A model generated the notes under the pieces. The model searched no databases and was not told the DNA's origin. It saw only the letters and a list, made by a program, of their open reading frames with translations. Shown here one piece after another: positions 48,833-56,942 of a DNA stretch of 64,000 nucleotides (positions are counted from its first letter, which is position 1; each line of letters opens with the position of its first letter). Origin of the DNA: Paenibacillus nuruki (GTDB taxonomy: Bacteria; Bacillota; Bacilli; Paenibacillales; Paenibacillaceae); the NCBI RefSeq assembly GCF_001721045.1, contig NZ_MDER01000030.1, positions 1 to 64,000 on the forward strand, written 5' to 3'. The position numbers and the translations under genes were made by a program.

Positions 48833-49483
48833 ATGGGAAATAAAATGATTAGGGGACTCGTGTTCATTCTTGCATTTGCGATTGCCGGATACGCCATTGT
48901 TCAGTATGGCTTTCTTAACGCTAGTAATGCTGGACTGGTCTCTTTCAAATTGCAAAAGCCAAATTTTGAACTCGAACCATGGATATATGTGCTATACATC
49001 CATATTTTCACCGCGATATTTGCTTTGATTATAGGACCCTTTCAACTATTTATAACTCCAACAAATGCCAGAAAACGTTGGCATCGCCTGTTCGGGTACG
49101 TATATGTTTTTTCAATTATAGTTAGTGGGATCGTGAATGTGTATTTATCCATTTTTGCGACAGGCGGTTGGATTGCCGGGCTTGGGTTCATGTCGCTCGA
49201 TGTACTGTGGGTTGCGACTACGCTTATTGCAATAAGAAAAATTATGGGCAAAGACATCCAAGCTCATAAAGAATGGATGCTTCGCAGTTATGCGCTTACT
49301 TTTGCAGCGGTCATGCTTCGAATCTGGTTAACGCCGCTGATTATCCTGTTTGGCGATTTCGAGGCAGGCTTTCGGGCTGTTGCTTGGGTTTGTTGGATTC
49401 CTAATCTGCTCGTCATAGAAGCTGTGATTTACAGAATGAGGTTGCGGCGGGAACAAGGATTTACAACTGCCACGCCAAAATGA
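48833..49483 (+). CDS. DUF2306 multi-pass membrane protein
   Basis: From the ATG at 48833 (GAGGAGGG eight bases upstream) the protein has 216 residues with about six or seven membrane helices. HIFTAIFALIIGPFQLF, RKRWHRLFGYVYVFSIIVSG and AHKEWMLRSYALTFAAVMLRIW match the DUF2306 pattern, with conserved His residues that could bind haem or metal. Function unknown. It begins the accessory region after rlmH. Confidence 0.85.
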   Translation: MGNKMIRGLVFILAFAIAGYAIVQYGFLNASNAGLVSFKLQKPNFELEPWIYVLYIHIFTAIFALIIGPFQLFITPTNARKRWHRLFGYVYVFSIIVSGIVNVYLSIFATGGWIAGLGFMSLDVLWVATTLIAIRKIMGKDIQAHKEWMLRSYALTFAAVMLRIWLTPLIILFGDFEAGFRAVAWVCWIPNLLVIEAVIYRMRLRREQGFTTATPK

Positions 49484-49490
49484 TCCATAA

Positions 49491-49520
49491 AACTGCGCAT
49501 CCATAGCGCAGTTTTATTTT
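49491..49520. terminator. Terminator between convergent genes
   Basis: AACTGCGC and GCGCAGTT pair around ATCCATA, followed on the plus strand by TTATTTTG. Confidence 0.8.
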
Positions 49521-49612
49521 GTGTACGGTGAAATAGGTATGAGGATGGAATTGATTTATATTTGCTATTTCTAAGCTACGAGAAAATTTAAATTTCGCCA
49601 TTGCCTATAAAG

Positions 49613-50587
49613 CTACTGATAGTTATAAAGCTTTTTTTCCTTGAGAAAGTCTAACATGTATATCCACCCGATTAATCCAAATAAAACAAATCCAAATGCA
49701 TACAGCGATCCGTAAACGGGAATGAAATCAAGTATGGTTAAAGCAAATCTCTTTTTTAGCAACGGATAGAACATCGAAAGGATAATAACAATGTAGAAAG
49801 CGAGACAAGAAAGAACTAAAAAGTAGGTTGCTTTTTTATATAATGTTTTTCGCTTCAAGTACGTAAGGAGATAGGTGGTGTAAAGCACAATATTACAAGC
49901 AAACAAAGTGACACCAATGTACTCGATGGGCTTGGAAAAAATCATACCGATCGCGATCAAGATGGGTCCTATAATATCGATAGCAACGACCCATGGATAC
50001 CAGCTTTTCTTCGTCATGATCCGTCCCAGCATACCAATAAAAATCGGAACGATAGCAGATGAAAAATGAAAGTGAACCGAACTTAATGCATGGGTGTCAG
50101 GATTAGCTTGAAAAATGTTCAATTGATACTGGTAAAGAGTAAACCAAATACCCCCGATAAAAAAGTAAATGAGTCCCGCGCCAATCGCCGTTTCTGCTAT
50201 TTTTCCCTTATGTATCACTATATTGATTATCCCGTACATACAAAGCAGCCCTGTGAGCAATAGCCAACCTAGAGAAAGTGCACCCTGTATAGATGTACCT
50301 TGTAACTCCCAAACTTTACTGCTCATCATAGAGGCTAGAACAAAAAGCGCGGCAGGGAATTGAAGAAGCTTCACAGTAGTAAATATGATCCGTTGAGGAG
50401 TATTCTTTTCATCATATTTCAACAATAAAATAACTAGAGGTACAATAACAAAAGCGGCAAACAGTAAAAATTTTTCAACGAGTTCAAATTGGAAATAATC
50501 AAGAGAAAATATTACAATAATGATGATTGCACCTGGAATTATGGGTACGAATAATGATGTCATCTGTTGTTTCTGGAAACGACGCAT
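49613..50587 (-). CDS. YndJ-like multi-pass membrane protein
   Basis: A 324-residue membrane protein with about nine hydrophobic helices. SSVHFHFSSAIVPIFIGMLGR resembles the His-containing motif of the YndJ family; the assignment is tentative. GAAAGGAGC lies before the ATG. It is the only minus-strand gene between rlmH and the MerR cluster and is convergent with the DUF2306 gene. Function unknown. Confidence 0.6.
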   Translation of the reverse strand: MRRFQKQQMTSLFVPIIPGAIIIIVIFSLDYFQFELVEKFLLFAAFVIVPLVILLLKYDEKNTPQRIIFTTVKLLQFPAALFVLASMMSSKVWELQGTSIQGALSLGWLLLTGLLCMYGIINIVIHKGKIAETAIGAGLIYFFIGGIWFTLYQYQLNIFQANPDTHALSSVHFHFSSAIVPIFIGMLGRIMTKKSWYPWVVAIDIIGPILIAIGMIFSKPIEYIGVTLFACNIVLYTTYLLTYLKRKTLYKKATYFLVLSCLAFYIVIILSMFYPLLKKRFALTILDFIPVYGSLYAFGFVLFGLIGWIYMLDFLKEKKLYNYQ

Positions 50588-50815
50588 GGAAGCTCCTTTC
50601 TAACTAGGCTTAGCGGTATACTTACCTCTATTTGGTTGTAAAGTATTCTTTGTAATAGTTGGAAGATGCTTTTTTAATAGTTTACCATAGTTATTCGCCG
50701 ATAGACCTGTCCTACCGAGTTGTATTGTAAGCAAGGATAAAGCCATCGTTAAACAGAACATTACAATTTCATGCGATATAAATTCTAGAGAATCAATAAA
50801 AGGATGAGTGATAAC

Positions 50816-51094
50816 ATGAGTATCAGATATACCGACTATGTACGTATGAAAACAGGCCAATACCAGTCTGTCGGGAAATTTGGCGAAGATATTTATGTAT
50901 TTGAGATGTTAACAGGGATAACTGATACCTCAGAGTTTCATCAGATTTCAAAGCAAGAATTCGATTCATTTGAAGTCTGGTCTGAAGAAGCACCAGAGTA
51001 TCCAAAAACGTATGAAATCCTTGCCCGCCCTGTACTCTGTAGTGGTTATTTGGGAAAAGCATATTTAGATCCTTCGTTGCTTCGTGATATGTAA
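50816..51094 (+). CDS. Hypothetical protein
   Basis: About 92 residues starting MSIRYTDYVRMKTGQYQSVGKFGEDIYVFEML; soluble, acidic, no family recognised. AAAAGG lies 12 bases before the ATG at 50816; the ATG at 50804 overlaps that site. It is a self-contained gene between the YndJ-like gene and an att-like repeat at 51111. Confidence 0.55.
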   Translation: MSIRYTDYVRMKTGQYQSVGKFGEDIYVFEMLTGITDTSEFHQISKQEFDSFEVWSEEAPEYPKTYEILARPVLCSGYLGKAYLDPSLLRDM

Positions 51095-51110
51095 ATGGGT
51101 AAAATGATGT

Positions 51111-51124
51111 TTAATCATAAGTAG
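51111..51124 (+). other. Weak att-like repeat
   Basis: TTAATCATAAGTAG shares ATCATAAGTAG with the rlmH end. Extended by two bases, 13 of 16 positions match. It may be a decayed att site or chance. Confidence 0.35.
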
Positions 51125-51151
51125 TGAAAAATGATGTCGAAAGGATACGTT

Positions 51152-51871
51152 ATGAAAAATTTTATTATTTTTGGAGCCAGTAAAGGATTAGGTGAAGCAT
51201 TCGTTAAAGGACTACCCGAAAAAGGTGATCGGGTGTGGGTGGTTTCTAGAACGTACCCTAATAGTCTAAATGTTGAAGATGATATTGAAAAATATTGGAT
51301 TGAAGCGGATTTGGCGAAACCAGATGCAAGCCATATCATTGCGAATACATTGAACGGTGTTACTATCGATGTATTGATATACAATGTAGGCATATGGGAG
51401 AGCAAAGGGTTCAGAGACGATTATGATTTTGAGAAAGATGATCCCGCTGAAATTGCGAACATTATCAATATCAATGTTACTTCTACTATTACCTGTATAC
51501 AGAAGCTTTTACCGAATCTGAAAAAGTCAGATAACGGAAAGATTTTCTTGATCGGTTCTACAGCAGGTCTGGAACATAATGATTTTACACAAGTCTCATT
51601 TACAGCTTCCAAGTTTGGTCTGCGTGGTATCGGAAATTCGATAAGAGAGCATGTAAAGAAATACGGGATTGGTGTAACTTGTATAAATCCGGGCGAAATT
51701 GCAACCCAAATTCCGTTAGAAGATGGAATTGAAAAAGTATTGTCTACATATGGTGGAACCCAGATTCCCCTTCAAGATTTGGTTTCTTTAGTCAAATGCG
51801 TGATGAACCTGTCCAAAGCTTCTTGTGTCAAAGAAATCAATATGCCGGCAATGTTAGATACAAACGGGTAA
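51152..51871 (+). CDS. SDR-family protein lacking the catalytic tyrosine
   Basis: A 239-residue short-chain dehydrogenase fold. The nucleotide loop is IIFGASKGLGEAF (residues 4-16), the NNAG position reads YNVG, the Ser position lies in LIGSTAGLE, but the Y-x3-K motif reads F-T-A-S-K, with Phe for the catalytic Tyr (codon TTT). CINPGEIATQI closes the cofactor region. It probably binds NAD(P) but may not reduce a carbonyl by the usual route. AAAGG lies eight bases before ATG 51152. Confidence 0.82.
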   Translation: MKNFIIFGASKGLGEAFVKGLPEKGDRVWVVSRTYPNSLNVEDDIEKYWIEADLAKPDASHIIANTLNGVTIDVLIYNVGIWESKGFRDDYDFEKDDPAEIANIININVTSTITCIQKLLPNLKKSDNGKIFLIGSTAGLEHNDFTQVSFTASKFGLRGIGNSIREHVKKYGIGVTCINPGEIATQIPLEDGIEKVLSTYGGTQIPLQDLVSLVKCVMNLSKASCVKEINMPAMLDTNG

Positions 51872-51918
51872 TTGACTCTAAAGAGACCGATCTGACGATA
51901 AAAGTGAAATTCTTTTCA

Positions 51919-51955
51919 AAAAAGCCACTCTATAGTTAGGAGTGGTTTTTATTTT
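51919..51955 (+). terminator. Terminator after the SDR gene
   Basis: AAAGCCACTC and GAGTGGTTTTT pair (with one mismatch) around TATAGTTAG, followed by ATTTT. The rlmH duplication begins about 25 bases later. Confidence 0.75.
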
Positions 51956-52055
51956 ATAGAAATTAACAAAAGGAATACTTGCTAAAGACTAGATAGTATA
52001 CACTTAAAAGTAAATAGGCTCATGATAAGCCAAAGGATAGTTAAATGAGAAAGTT

Positions 52056-52519
52056 ATGCATATACAGATTATTGGGGTCGGCAAATTAAAAGAAAAATAC
52101 TTAGTACAAGGGATTGCAGAATATAGCAAACAGCTCATGCCTTATATCAAGTTCAAGACGATTGAAGTAAACGACGAGAAAGCAACGGATATACTCAGCG
52201 ATGCAGAAGTAAGGATTATGAAGGACAAAGAAGGCGAACGGATACTGTCTCAGATCAAGCCAGATGCACATGTGATTGCGTTGACACTGGGGACGGGAAG
52301 CTATGGAGTTCGGAAGAACTAGCAAGTGAACTGGATCGGTTAGGTACACATGGCAGCAGTCATGTGGTGTTTGTGATCGGTGGGAGTCACGGGCTTGGGG
52401 ATGAGGTTTTGAAAAGAGCACAGCAGAAGTTATGTTTTGGACGCATGACGTTTCCACATCAGTTGATGAGATTGGTGCTTGTGGAGCAGGTGTATCGGGT
52501 GGAGCCTTATCATAAGTAA
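52056..52519 (+). pseudogene. Decayed second copy of rlmH
   Basis: Closely similar to rlmH at 47978, and the similarity extends about 80 bp upstream of the start. Four kinds of damage are visible: the ribosome-binding site AAAGGAGAAC has become AAATGAGAAAG; two extra bases near 52289 (CTGGGGACG against TTGGACG) shift the frame so that it stops at 52322; 18 bases encoding the conserved region before GEPYHK are missing near 52500; and many third-position changes have built up. No functional RlmH can be made. Confidence 0.93.
52501..52519 (+). other. att-like site 2 (3' end of the rlmH pseudogene)
   Basis: GGAGCCTTATCATAAGTAA is identical to site 1 except for the last base. It ends the rlmH remnant and starts the TIR/HEPN segment. 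Confidence 0.6.
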
Positions 52520-52570
52520 TGGTAAAGAAGAAGTATTTAATATGAATTCTATAATTCAAATATTATTTCT

Positions 52571-52590
52571 GATTATAAGATGTTATAATC
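52571..52590. promoter_or_regulatory. Palindrome over the likely TIR gene -10 region
   Basis: GATTATAA-GATG-TTATAATC is a perfect eight-base inverted repeat that includes TATAAT (52584-52589). It could be an operator or simply a hairpin. The -35 is weak. Confidence 0.45.
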
Positions 52591-52637
52591 TTATATAAAG
52601 TTATTTTATGGTAATAAAACCATTTGGAGGTTATAAA

Positions 52638-53495
52638 GTGAAGATATTCTTAAGTTGGTCAGGGGAAGCTAGTAAAAAAATTGCTTTAATACTTAGAGAA
52701 TGGATACCTTCTGTCATTCAAGAGGTGAAGCCTTATGTATCTTCTGAAGATATAGATAAAGGAACCCGTTGGAGTAGTGATATTGCAATTGAACTTTCAG
52801 AATCTTCTTTTGGCATACTTTGCGTTACTAATGAAAATATCAATGCGCCTTGGTTAAATTTTGAAGCAGGAGCTTTATCTAAATCGTTAGATAAGGCTTA
52901 TGTAATTCCTTTTTTATTTGGAATTAAAAGAGCAGAAGTAAAGGGACCAATTGTACAGTTTCAGTCTACTATCTTTGAAAAAGAAGATATAAAAAAATTG
53001 ATTTACACCATTAATAGTGCCTGTGAAAGCAAAAGCTTAGATGATACTAGGCTTAATAAAGTATTTGAAATGTGGTGGCCTAGCCTTGAATCAGAACTTA
53101 GTAAAATTGAGCTTGAAATTCCTGAAACAATTATTGCTAGAGATCAAATTTCTGGGGTGATAAATGATAGTAATCAAGCTATGCTCGAAGAAATTTTAGA
53201 TTTAGCTCGTTCTCAACAAAAAAAGTTAAGTGACCCCCATTCTCTGTTTCCTTTAGACTATCTATCATCGATAAGTAATGGTTATAGTCCTGAAGCCGTG
53301 AAGGATTTAGTAAATTCTGTTGAAGCACTTGAATTTTTAATTGAAGAATATTCTAATTCAGAACAAGTTCCAACACTTAAAGATTTACAAAAGATATTAG
53401 AATCGATTTCAAAACCTACTGTATACCTGAAACGTAGGGTTCGGAAAAATCTATTTGTAAATCAAAAGTCGATAAATTCATTTGTAAATGAATGA
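52638..53495 (+). CDS. TIR-domain protein, probable antiphage NADase
   Basis: From GTG 52638 (GGAGG eight bases upstream) the protein has 285 residues. Residues 1-150 are a bacterial TIR domain: KIFLSWSGEASKKIA, SSEDIDKGTRWSSDIAIEL, SFGILCVTNENINAPWLNFEAGALSK, in which the Glu of NFEAG is the expected catalytic residue. The C-terminal 130 residues are helical with no domain I recognise. Bacterial TIR proteins with this sequence type often cleave NAD+ after phage sensing. No ThsA-like partner is nearby. The gene is much more AT-rich than the core genes. Confidence 0.85.
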   Translation: MKIFLSWSGEASKKIALILREWIPSVIQEVKPYVSSEDIDKGTRWSSDIAIELSESSFGILCVTNENINAPWLNFEAGALSKSLDKAYVIPFLFGIKRAEVKGPIVQFQSTIFEKEDIKKLIYTINSACESKSLDDTRLNKVFEMWWPSLESELSKIELEIPETIIARDQISGVINDSNQAMLEEILDLARSQQKKLSDPHSLFPLDYLSSISNGYSPEAVKDLVNSVEALEFLIEEYSNSEQVPTLKDLQKILESISKPTVYLKRRVRKNLFVNQKSINSFVNE

Positions 53496-53544
53496 TTTTA
53501 ATAAATAGTATAAAATTGCTTCGATGAAAGAAAGGTATAGTTCC

Positions 53545-53631
53545 TTCTAGTACAAATATAAATACTAGAAGCCACCTCACTAGGTATACAGGTTAACATA
53601 ACTAACCTGTGTACCTAGTGAGGTGGCTTCT
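53545..53631. repeat. Very long hairpin with a competing smaller hairpin
   Basis: Positions 53567-53595 and 53603-53631 form 29-bp arms with a single T-G pair and a 7-nt loop. A second inverted repeat, TTCTAGTA (53545-53552) and TACTAGAA (53563-53570), shares four bases with the left arm, so only one can form at a time. No T tract follows. It lies 50 bp after the TIR gene. Confidence 0.85.
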
Positions 53632-53678
53632 TCGATTTAAAAGTGTTATATAGCTCCATAATTATTCGGTTGGACACC

Positions 53679-53794
53679 TCAAGCAGTACTAAATAGGATA
53701 TCAAAATTCTCTTGTACCTTTAACTCTTGCTCTTCTGATTCATTCTGATGTTTGAACGATTCTTTTGGCTGAATTTCTAATATTCTAAAGATCT
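53679..53794 (-). other. Possible gene remnant in the TIR-HEPN gap
   Basis: On the minus strand a 37-codon open stretch ends at a TGA (53681-53679) and reads like the C-terminus of a protein (EIQPKESFKHQNESEEQEL and FDILFSTA). It has no start codon or ribosome-binding site. The rest of 53632-53975 holds nothing else I recognise. Confidence 0.25.
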
Positions 53795-53975
53795 TTTTTT
53801 AAAGTGCCTATAAAGAAGGTTCATTCTCTAGTCTAATTGTGAACAGAAAAAGCAACTATAAAAAAGCAATAATTTGTAAAATAGAATTAGAATCGACTTA
53901 GAATATGTTTAAGCAGATATTCTTTTAATTTGAATCTATGTAATGAGTTGAAAATTTTCAAAATGAAGGACATTA

Positions 53976-54711
53976 ATGGATAATGAGTTATTAAATAAGC
54001 ACAGGAAAGTTTGGTCCATTTTTTTCTGATAAGATGAAACTAGACCGCTTTATTTTAGAAAGAGCAGAATACAGTATTAAAGATTTTTCTCAGTTTCAAA
54101 ATAATAATGAGCTGATTTCCTACATAGTAGAAAATGATGATTATCCTATATATAATATTCCTCTTATAATGCTAAATAATGTAATGCTTCTAATTACTTT
54201 AGCTGATGAAATGGATAAAGTGAGTCCCAGACGTAAAAGCTCAAGTATATTTTTTATTATTGTATGTATAGAATCAGTATATAATTTTATTCCAGCAAAG
54301 CCGTTGCAACTTCAAGAAAGACCGATCAAATTTTTTAATAACTATAGTTCACCTGAAGATAAAAAATTGATTGAAGAAGGAATATCCATAGGCTCAGTGG
54401 GGCTAGAGTAAAGTTATGGAGTAATCCCTATTAACATGACTCAGTTTGCTTTAATACTGTATAGTATCAGGAATATTGTAGCCCATGAAGGAATTTACTA
54501 GAGTTTTGTTTTTCCTTCTAAGGAAGATAGAGGTGGATCAATTCTTAATAATATAATGTCAAAAATCAATAAAGATGAGGCAGCTAAAGAAATCGTATAT
54601 AACGTATCTATAACATATCAACAATTTAGAAAAGTATGTATTAGAACATTCATCTGCTTTCTTGATAAAGAGTTTGAACGGATGAAAAATAAACAAAGCA
54701 TTTGTTCCTAG
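53976..54711 (+). pseudogene. Decayed HEPN-like gene with an R-x4-H motif
   Basis: An ATG at 53976 with AAGGA five bases upstream starts MDNELLNKHRK; a one-base insertion near 54009 then shifts the frame, after which KFGPFFSDKMKLDRFILERAEYS continues in frame 54034. That frame is stopped at 54409 (TAA) and 54499 (TAG) but stays coherent to 54709, including the segment ILYSIRNIVAHEGIY. RNIVAH fits the R-x4-6-H ribonuclease motif of HEPN domains. The intact protein would have about 244 residues. Three lesions make it a pseudogene, unless the stops are bypassed. The HEPN assignment rests on the motif and its helical setting. Confidence 0.65.
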
Positions 54712-54726
54712 TGAATTAGCGCTTTA

Positions 54727-54763
54727 TTACTTATGAAGTTAGAGTGGGGCTTATCATAAGTAA
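54727..54763 (+). other. att-like site 3 with flanking inverted repeat
   Basis: GGGGCTTATCATAAGTAA (54746-54763) contains GCTTATCATAAGTAA, to my knowledge the same core as the staphylococcal SCC direct repeat. Its TCATAAGTAA is inverted as TTACTTATGA at 54727-54736. No rlmH coding sequence precedes it, so it cannot be explained as coding conservation. Confidence 0.6.
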
Positions 54764-54817
54764 AGTGCTTTTTTTGTTTGGCTTACGCAGAGACTAAGAT
54801 CAAAAACTACAAATCAA

Positions 54818-54846
54818 TTGTACTTACCCGTAAACCGTGTTACTCT
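54818..54846 (+). promoter_or_regulatory. Promoter of the ABC-F gene
   Basis: A -35 TTGTAC (54818-54823), a 17-bp spacer and a -10 TACTCT (54841-54846). The leader is about 75 nt and contains the hairpin GGAGT-GGCAA-ACTCC. Confidence 0.6.
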
Positions 54847-54929
54847 GAGGAGTGGCAAACTCCAAACTCATGGTCGGCAAGACTTCTTATACAATCATCA
54901 CCATTTTAGCTATACAGAAAGGTAACACT

Positions 54930-56669
54930 ATGATAAAAGTTGAAGATTTATCCTTCTCGTTTCCACAGAAAGAGCTTTACAATCACATTTCATTTACGCT
55001 TGAAGAAGGACAGCATTGTGCTTTTATCGGAACAAGTGGTAGTGGAAAAAGTACCTTGATTGATATCCTCATGGATGTGGAAAGGTATCTGTTTGAAGGC
55101 AAGTTAGAGATTGATCCAGATTGCAAAATCGGGCTGGTCAGTCAGTTCTCGCAAGTTGACAAAACCAAAGAAGTGACGGTTTTTGAATATATCGCAGAAA
55201 AATTTATAAAGATACAAGATGAGATTACAGCGATTTATGCTGAAATGGCAACAACATCCGATATGGAAGCGCTGATGGAAAAGCATCAATTGGCTTCAGA
55301 CGCATTCGATGCGATGGATGGGGACAACTTTGAAAGTACGATTAATAAGCAGTTGAATCTAGCGAACCTCATGAAGATCAAAGACCTAAACGTATCCGAC
55401 TTGAGCGGTGGAGAATTCAAACTGATTCAAGTGATGAAAGAAATGCTTCAGCGTCCAGACTTGATGATTATGGATGAACCGGATGTATTTTTAGACTTTG
55501 AGAATCTTAATTCATTGAAAAAATTGATTAATTCTCACAAAGGTATGCTCCTTGTGATTACGCATAATCGCTATCTATTGAATCATTGTTTTAACAAAAT
55601 CATCCACCTTGAAAACACAGAACTGCAAGAGTTTGACGGGCGTTATATTGATTATAACTTCTCCCTTCTTCAGACTAAAATAGAGTTACAAGAATTGACT
55701 GTTGCTGAAGCCGAAGAGATTGAGCGCAACGAAAGTATTGTCGATAATCTTCGAGAAATCGCGACGTATAATTCAGAAGCATCCCGTGGTAGAGCGCTCA
55801 AAGCTAGAGTAAGATTTACCGAACGCTTGGAAGCACGTCGACTCAAAGCACCATTTGTGGATATCAAACAACCTGATATTCGTTTAGATATCGATCATGA
55901 GATTGAAAGTAGATTTGCGATCAATGTCCGTGATTACAGCGTTTCTTTTGACGAACTGCTGTTGGAAAATGTAAGCTTCAAAATAAAACCTAGAGATAAA
56001 GTCGCTCTAATCGGGCCCAACGGTACAGGGAAAACGACGTTGCTTCGAGACATTTTCCATAATAACAAAGAGTCTATTGATATCAAAACAGATGCCAAAA
56101 TGGCATATTTATCTCAATTCCAGGGCGAAATGCTTCAAGATTCCAATACAATTTTGGATGAATTTATCGAAGCAGGATTTAAAACGTATGAGGAGATTAT
56201 AGCGTATCTTGCAGACTACGGTTTTGCAGGCGAAATTCTGAATCAGAAGATCGAATCGTTATCCGGTGGCGAAAAAAACTTGCTTCAATTGGCTAAAGTC
56301 TCTGCCAGTCATGCTAACATCTTATTTCTGGATGAACCAACAAGCCATTTAGATACCTATACACAGATCGCACTCGAAAAAGCGATTGCAGATTATAAAG
56401 GTGCTATTATTATGATTTCGCATGATTTCTATTCGGTTGTGAATGGTATGGATTATGTGTTGATTATTGAAGATAAAACGGTTAAAAAAATGAGTATGGA
56501 AGAATTCAAACAAATGATTTACGATAGCCATTTTGATAAAGGCTATTTGGAAGCAGAAAAAAATAAAAAAGCAGTTGAAATGAAAATAGAATTGGCGTTA
56601 AAAGATACGAATTTTGAACTGGCTAAACGTTTGGCAGATGAACTAGAAGAATTAATTAAGTTGGTTTAA
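54930..56669 (+). CDS. ABC-F family ATPase
   Basis: A 579-residue soluble protein with two ABC domains and no membrane segment. Domain 1 has Walker A GTSGSGKST and signature LSGGEFKL; domain 2 has GPNGTGKTT and LSGGEKNLLQLAK. A charged interdomain linker (about 240-310) and a C-terminal helix rich in Lys and Glu are present. ABC-F proteins act on the ribosome, as translation factors or antibiotic-protection factors. Which role applies cannot be decided by eye. AAAGG lies eight bases before ATG 54930; earlier in-frame starts add a non-homologous 26 residues. Confidence 0.88.
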   Translation: MIKVEDLSFSFPQKELYNHISFTLEEGQHCAFIGTSGSGKSTLIDILMDVERYLFEGKLEIDPDCKIGLVSQFSQVDKTKEVTVFEYIAEKFIKIQDEITAIYAEMATTSDMEALMEKHQLASDAFDAMDGDNFESTINKQLNLANLMKIKDLNVSDLSGGEFKLIQVMKEMLQRPDLMIMDEPDVFLDFENLNSLKKLINSHKGMLLVITHNRYLLNHCFNKIIHLENTELQEFDGRYIDYNFSLLQTKIELQELTVAEAEEIERNESIVDNLREIATYNSEASRGRALKARVRFTERLEARRLKAPFVDIKQPDIRLDIDHEIESRFAINVRDYSVSFDELLLENVSFKIKPRDKVALIGPNGTGKTTLLRDIFHNNKESIDIKTDAKMAYLSQFQGEMLQDSNTILDEFIEAGFKTYEEIIAYLADYGFAGEILNQKIESLSGGEKNLLQLAKVSASHANILFLDEPTSHLDTYTQIALEKAIADYKGAIIMISHDFYSVVNGMDYVLIIEDKTVKKMSMEEFKQMIYDSHFDKGYLEAEKNKKAVEMKIELALKDTNFELAKRLADELEELIKLV

Positions 56670-56745
56670 CAGACAGCGATACGACTAGAGTAAATAAGCT
56701 CTAGCGCCGCAATAAAATAAGATGATAAAACAGCCTCTATATAGC

Positions 56746-56787
56746 AAAAAGACACTGGTGCATCACATCTCAGTGTCTTTTTGTTAT
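56746..56787 (+). terminator. Terminator after the ABC-F gene
   Basis: AAAAAGACACTG and CAGTGTCTTTTT form a perfect 12-base stem around a 13-nt loop, active in either direction. Confidence 0.88.
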
Positions 56788-56942
56788 GTAGAACTCTTTA
56801 TTGCTCTAAATGAGCCATATCTTTTCCATGTAGCATCCATAGAATAAAGCCATATAGAAGGTGTTTCTAGGATTCTTTTATGATTAGCATATTAATGTTA
56901 GTTGTACTACCGATACCCGTACATGTCTCTGCAAAGTAGAAG

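Noticed and set aside
50600-50860. An 86-codon minus-strand frame
   Set aside because: It overlaps the start of the better supported plus-strand gene at 50816 and lacks a ribosome-binding site.
52638-53495. Thoeris system
   Set aside because: Thoeris needs ThsA (SIR2 or another NADase with SLOG); no such gene is next to the TIR gene.
53545-53631. CRISPR repeat or ordinary intrinsic terminator
   Set aside because: There is a single inverted repeat with no spaced direct repeats, and no T tract follows the stem.
48458-54745. Complete SCC element with its recombinase
   Set aside because: I found no serine recombinase, so only SCC-like sites and cargo can be claimed.
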